Shown here: positions 5,700-7,847 of the stretch, piece after piece | Position numbering within the stretch: the first letter of the stretch is position 1 | Layout: every line of letters begins with the position of its first letter | Source of the DNA: Caldifarciminota bacterium UBA3073 | GTDB lineage: Bacteria; Hydrothermota; UBA3073 | NCBI GenBank assembly: GCA_002366725.1 | Contig: DFBT01000008.1 | Coordinates: 1-7,847 of the forward strand | Direction: 5' to 3' | DNA: 7,847 nucleotides | The notes under the pieces: generated by a model | Told to the model about the DNA's origin: nothing | The model's database searches: none | What the model saw: the letters and a program-made list of their open reading frames with translations, nothing else | Position numbers and translations under genes: made by a program

Positions 5700-5973
5700 T
5701 AAGATAAGAGTTTACATAAAGATAAAAGAAGGCGATAAAGAGAGAACACAGAGGTTTGAGGGTATCGTTATAAAGGAGAACGGAAGTGGTATAGGCAGGA
5801 CCTTTACGGTGAGGCGGGTTTCGTACGGAGTGGGTATCGAGCGGATATTTCCGTTACACTCGCCAAATATACAAAAGATTCAGGTGGTAAAACGCGGTAA
5901 GGTCAGAAGGGCAAAGCTCTACTACTTGCGGGAAAGGAAGGGCAAAAGAGCGATGAGGGTGAAAGAGGCGTAG
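5668..5973 (+). CDS. rplS: Large-subunit ribosomal protein L19
   Basis: L19 sits at the 30S-50S interface. The core from KIRVYIKIKEGDKERTQRFEGIVI through TFTVRRVSYGVGIERIFPLHSP to VVKRGKVRRAKLYYLRERKGK is canonical. The product is 101 residues against about 115 in most bacteria; the missing part is the N-terminal helix, since only about 9 residues precede the first strand. The start at 5668 is fixed by AAGGAGG (5657-5663) 4 nt upstream; the in-frame ATG at 5605 would add trmD-derived sequence unlike L19. The gene begins 32 bp inside trmD. Confidence 0.96.
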   Translation: MEKVQDFGVADKIRVYIKIKEGDKERTQRFEGIVIKENGSGIGRTFTVRRVSYGVGIERIFPLHSPNIQKIQVVKRGKVRRAKLYYLRERKGKRAMRVKEA

Positions 5974-5977
5974 AAGT

Positions 5978-6340
5978 ATGGATACGAGAAGGCAGTTTGG
6001 TGTGGGTGGAGAAGAGAAGGCGAGTGAAGTTCTGATGGATAAAGGTTATTGTATCCTCGATAGAAATTACAGGAGAAGGGGTGGAGAGTTAGACATCGTC
6101 TGTGAGAAAGAGGGTGTGGTAGTCTTTGTTGAGGTTAAGAGAAGAAAAACAGATTTGTTTGGAGAGCCGTTCGAGGCGGTTGACGAGAGGAAAAGAAGAC
6201 GCATTGTAAGAAGTGCGAGGCGGTGGTTATATGAGAAGAAACTTCTCGGTAAGTGCGATGTGAGGTTTGATGTGGTGAGTATTAGTCAAAGGGGCGGAAC
6301 AGAAGAGATCGATCACATTGAAGATGCTTTCAGACCTTGA
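5978..6340 (+). CDS. yraN: YraN/UPF0102 family endonuclease-like protein
   Basis: This 120-residue protein matches UPF0102, a family with a restriction-endonuclease-like fold often encoded next to rplS or rnhB; its role is not settled. Features visible are the G-x-x-GE-x-x-A start (10-15), GYCILDRNYR (23-32), then the nuclease-like residues D39 in GELDIV and E52-x-K54 in VEVKRR, FGEPFEAVDERKR (61-73), and the end RFDVVSI plus IDHIEDAF. All expected catalytic-type residues are present. It starts 4 bp after rplS with a weak GAGG 9 nt upstream and is the last gene of the operon. Confidence 0.93.
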   Translation: MDTRRQFGVGGEEKASEVLMDKGYCILDRNYRRRGGELDIVCEKEGVVVFVEVKRRKTDLFGEPFEAVDERKRRRIVRSARRWLYEKKLLGKCDVRFDVVSISQRGGTEEIDHIEDAFRP

Positions 6341-6424
6341 TCTGATATATAACTAGCGAGATTTTTTTAAATGCATGGGAAACTATACAACAAGTCATAG
6401 TCTCAAGTATGTGTCAGATAAAGA

Positions 6425-6460
6425 TTGCTTTGGGGGTTGCTTCGGAGGTTGCTTCGGCTT
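6425..6460. repeat. Three 12-bp tandem units (TTGCTTYGG core)
   Basis: TTGCTTTGG or TTGCTTCGG occurs at 6425, 6437 and 6449, period 12. The unit corresponds to the left arm of the widespread ATTGCTTCG...CGCAATGAC imperfect palindrome, here present three times in tandem. Confidence 0.8.
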
Positions 6461-6462
6461 CG

Positions 6463-6522
6463 CCTCGCAATGACATCCCTCGCAATGACATCTCTCGCAA
6501 TGACATCTCTCGCAATGACATT
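6463..6522. repeat. Four 15-bp tandem units (YCTCGCAATGACATC)
   Basis: The units at 6463-6477, 6478-6492, 6493-6507 and 6508-6522 differ only at the first base and the last base. The unit is the right arm of the same palindrome whose left arm is repeated at 6425-6460; TTGC of the left units can pair with GCAA of the right units. Confidence 0.9.
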
Positions 6523-6556
6523 ACTCCTTGCAACCACAATAATAAAAAAATCATGG

Positions 6557-6600
6557 GTGATCTGCGTTAATCCCTGCCTACCGGCAGGCAGGTGCGTCCA
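6557..6600. repeat. ATCTGCG-type repeat interrupted by a palindrome
   Basis: GTGATCTGCGTTAATC is followed by the 20-bp palindrome and then TGCGTCCA. Removing the palindrome restores AATCTGCGTCC, the expected continuation, so the palindrome appears inserted here, as at 1149-1166. Confidence 0.55.
6573..6592. repeat. Short palindromic element, copy 4
   Basis: Identical over all 20 bp and on the same strand to the copy at 1247-1266, including the single A/C mismatch. Translated in one frame such elements give the LPAGRQ-like peptide often seen in candidate-phylum proteins (recalled knowledge). Confidence 0.8.
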
Positions 6601-6646
6601 ACATTCTTTTTTTCTTGACATTCCCCCAACAATTTTCCCGCTTTCA

Positions 6647-7672
6647 TCACGAAATAAAATTCCCGATATCATATACTAAATCCTTCAATGCGGGTGTATT
6701 TTTAAACCAGACCCTCTGAGTGATTTCGTTGGCAATGCCCCTGTAGACCATAGAGATTAGTTCGGTAAGTCTGTGTGGTAATAGAGGTGGAGAGACATCT
6801 ACGGTTTCTTTCCAGTTCAGCCTGTTCTTTTTTTTGGCGACTACTATCTCTTTATACCAGTGGGTTTTCCTGTAAAATGCCCTCGCTATCTCTTTGCACA
6901 TGGGTATACCCCCAAAGGTAAATCTGCATTCATCAGGTGTCCCGACCACATCTACAACTACGATGTTTCTGAATTCATCGAACCCAAACTCCACCTTGCC
7001 GTCCTCGTTAAACAGTTCTATCCTTTCAGCCTCTTTTGTTACGACTTCGTTGACCAATAGAGTTATTCTCTTTATCTCCTTTATCTCACCCTCGACGAAC
7101 CCGGTCATTTCTTTCGCCTCATCCCAGGTTATGTATCTGTCTGTGGCTTCAAGTTTTGTTGAGACATCGAGCAGGGGGATTTTCAATTCTTCGCCGGGCG
7201 GGGGAATACTCTTCAGGCCAATGTCTTCGGGTTTTACTTCGCCGTTTCTCAGTCTCTTGAGCAGGCTTGAGCTCTCTGGAAGTGAGTTGCGATAAATTAT
7301 CTCAAGGGGTATGAGAAAGTTGCCCTCTTCCCCTCTGTAAGTTGAATAATCGTAAAGATTTTCTTTCTTTTGAGGGTTTATCACCCGCAACAGTTTAAAC
7401 TCCATGCAGTTAGATGGACTTCTCAGTTGGGATAAATGTCTTGGTTCTCCGTCCTCAACTACCCCGAGATAATGGGTTCTTATGCCCATTTTTGCAAGTC
7501 TCTCAAAAAAATAGGCACCCATTACACAGAGCGCCTTTCCCCTGTCCGCAATATTATCCGGCATCTTGCCCCAGTCAAACACCGAATATCTGTCAGAAAA
7601 CATAAAGCGCCCGATTCCCGTTGTGTGCTGGTCGGGTTCCTTTATAACTGTTAGATCTTTTACACTACCCAT
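6647..7672 (-). CDS. purC: Phosphoribosylaminoimidazole-succinocarboxamide (SAICAR) synthase, long archaeal-like form
   Basis: PurC joins CAIR and aspartate with ATP to make SAICAR in de novo purine synthesis. The 341-residue protein is about 100 residues longer than the usual bacterial enzyme of about 240. It starts GSVKDLTVIKEP, with an N-terminal FSDRYSVFDWGKMPD (25-39), RGKALCVMGAYFFERL (44-59), PLEIIYRNS (122-130), STKLEATDRYI (171-181) and DVVGTPDECRF (241-251), the last two being substrate and metal-binding regions of the family. The SDRYSVFDWG-type N-terminus and length resemble archaeal PurC as I recall it. A GAGGTGA site lies 7 nt before the ATG at 7672. It overlaps the preceding purE by 8 bp, so they form one operon. 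Confidence 0.93.
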   Translation of the reverse strand: MGSVKDLTVIKEPDQHTTGIGRFMFSDRYSVFDWGKMPDNIADRGKALCVMGAYFFERLAKMGIRTHYLGVVEDGEPRHLSQLRSPSNCMEFKLLRVINPQKKENLYDYSTYRGEEGNFLIPLEIIYRNSLPESSSLLKRLRNGEVKPEDIGLKSIPPPGEELKIPLLDVSTKLEATDRYITWDEAKEMTGFVEGEIKEIKRITLLVNEVVTKEAERIELFNEDGKVEFGFDEFRNIVVVDVVGTPDECRFTFGGIPMCKEIARAFYRKTHWYKEIVVAKKKNRLNWKETVDVSPPLLPHRLTELISMVYRGIANEITQRVWFKNTPALKDLVYDIGNFIS

Positions 7673-7847
7673 ACTGCTTCACCTCGCTGTCGTTTTTTGC
7701 TATAACTTCCCGTTTTTTCCGCTGGTATTCCCTTATTTTCGTCGTCAGTTTTTCATCTTCAATTGCGAGGATCTTGATGGCTGCGAGCGCCGCCTCGGCG
7801 GGCTCCAATACGACCATAGGACAGACACCGGATGGCATTCTAAGACT
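7665..7847 (-). CDS. purE: N5-CAIR mutase / AIR carboxylase PurE, C-terminal part
   Basis: Only the last 60 residues are in the window; the gene continues beyond its end. The segment SLRMPSGVCPMVVLEP, then EAALAAIKILAI and a charged helical tail, matches the PurE C-terminus, where MPSG-type residues help bind substrate and the alanine-rich helix packs in the octamer. The VLEP(x)EAALAA pattern looks closer to class II PurE (direct AIR carboxylase) than to the class I IGxAxNAAL form, but the class-defining N-terminal part is not visible. PurE makes CAIR, the substrate of the next gene, purC, which it overlaps by 8 bp. Confidence 0.85.
   Translation of the reverse strand, partial: SLRMPSGVCPMVVLEPAEAALAAIKILAIEDEKLTTKIREYQRKKREVIAKNDSEVKQYG

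Larger units (their letters stand above)
6341..6646. other. Repeat-filled spacer between convergent operons
   Basis: This 306-base stretch separates the 3' ends of yraN and purC. It contains the expanded palindromic element (6425-6522), the interrupted ATCTGCG-type repeat with a palindrome inside (6557-6600) and a T7 run at 6607-6613. Open frames across it, some ending in pentapeptide repeats such as SLAMT or VIARD, come from the tandem repeat and are not genes. No classical terminator was found for either operon. Confidence 0.7.

Noticed and set aside
6425..6522. Possible CRISPR array
   Set aside because: The units are 12 or 15 bp and directly adjacent, with no unique spacers and no cas genes in the window.
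6573..6613. Intrinsic terminator from the palindrome plus T7 run
   Set aside because: The T-run begins 14 nt after the hairpin, too far for a classical terminator, and the same palindrome occurs elsewhere without a T-run.
6403..6679. Open frames on both strands with SLAMT or VIARD pentapeptide repeats
   Set aside because: The repeats are just the 15-bp tandem units read in frame, and the frames also cross the palindrome at 6573-6592. There is no ribosome site, and the plus-strand frame runs into the purC 3' end.

Overview
The window looks like bacterial chromosome, probably from an uncultivated, double-membraned candidate-phylum lineage. Supporting signs are bacterial S16, L19 and TrmD, a consensus sigma70-type promoter, strong Shine-Dalgarno sites, a secreted beta-barrel-like protein, and intergenic DNA full of short palindromic repeats of a kind common in metagenome-assembled candidate phyla. 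A WOR-3/Stahlbacteria-like source is my best guess, but it is only an inference from style and repeats.

Layout: (1) 1-1043: a promoter with perfect -35 and -10 hexamers drives a secreted, barrel-like envelope protein, with a 12-bp palindrome just upstream. (2) 1044-1450: repeat-filled spacer. (3) 1451-4080: two overlapping genes, a fold-type I PLP aminotransferase and a radical SAM protein with extra C-terminal cysteines, forming an operon of unknown function. (4) 4081-4559: a second repeat-filled spacer carrying an inverted copy of the element in spacer 2, so the two-gene operon sits between inverted repeats about 160-180 bp long, whose inner 47 bp are identical. (5) 4560-6340: a compact translation operon, rpsP-khpA-trmD-rplS-yraN, with overlapping genes; rimM (usually before trmD) and rnhB (often near yraN) are not present at this locus. 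(6) 6341-6646: spacer with an expanded palindromic element (3 x 12 bp plus 4 x 15 bp) and a 20-bp palindrome inserted in another repeat. (7) 6647-7847, minus strand: purC preceded by the 3' end of purE, i.e. a purine biosynthesis operon converging on the translation operon.

How the genes work together: the rpsP operon couples a small-subunit protein, an RNA-binding KH protein, the tRNA m1G37 methyltransferase and a large-subunit protein, a classic bacterial grouping. PurE and PurC catalyse consecutive steps from AIR (or N5-CAIR) to SAICAR. The aminotransferase/radical SAM pair is probably translationally coupled and may act in one pathway, but the substrate cannot be read from sequence. The most unusual content is the nested repeat structure of the spacers; no CRISPR array, tRNA, rRNA, transposase or phage gene was seen.
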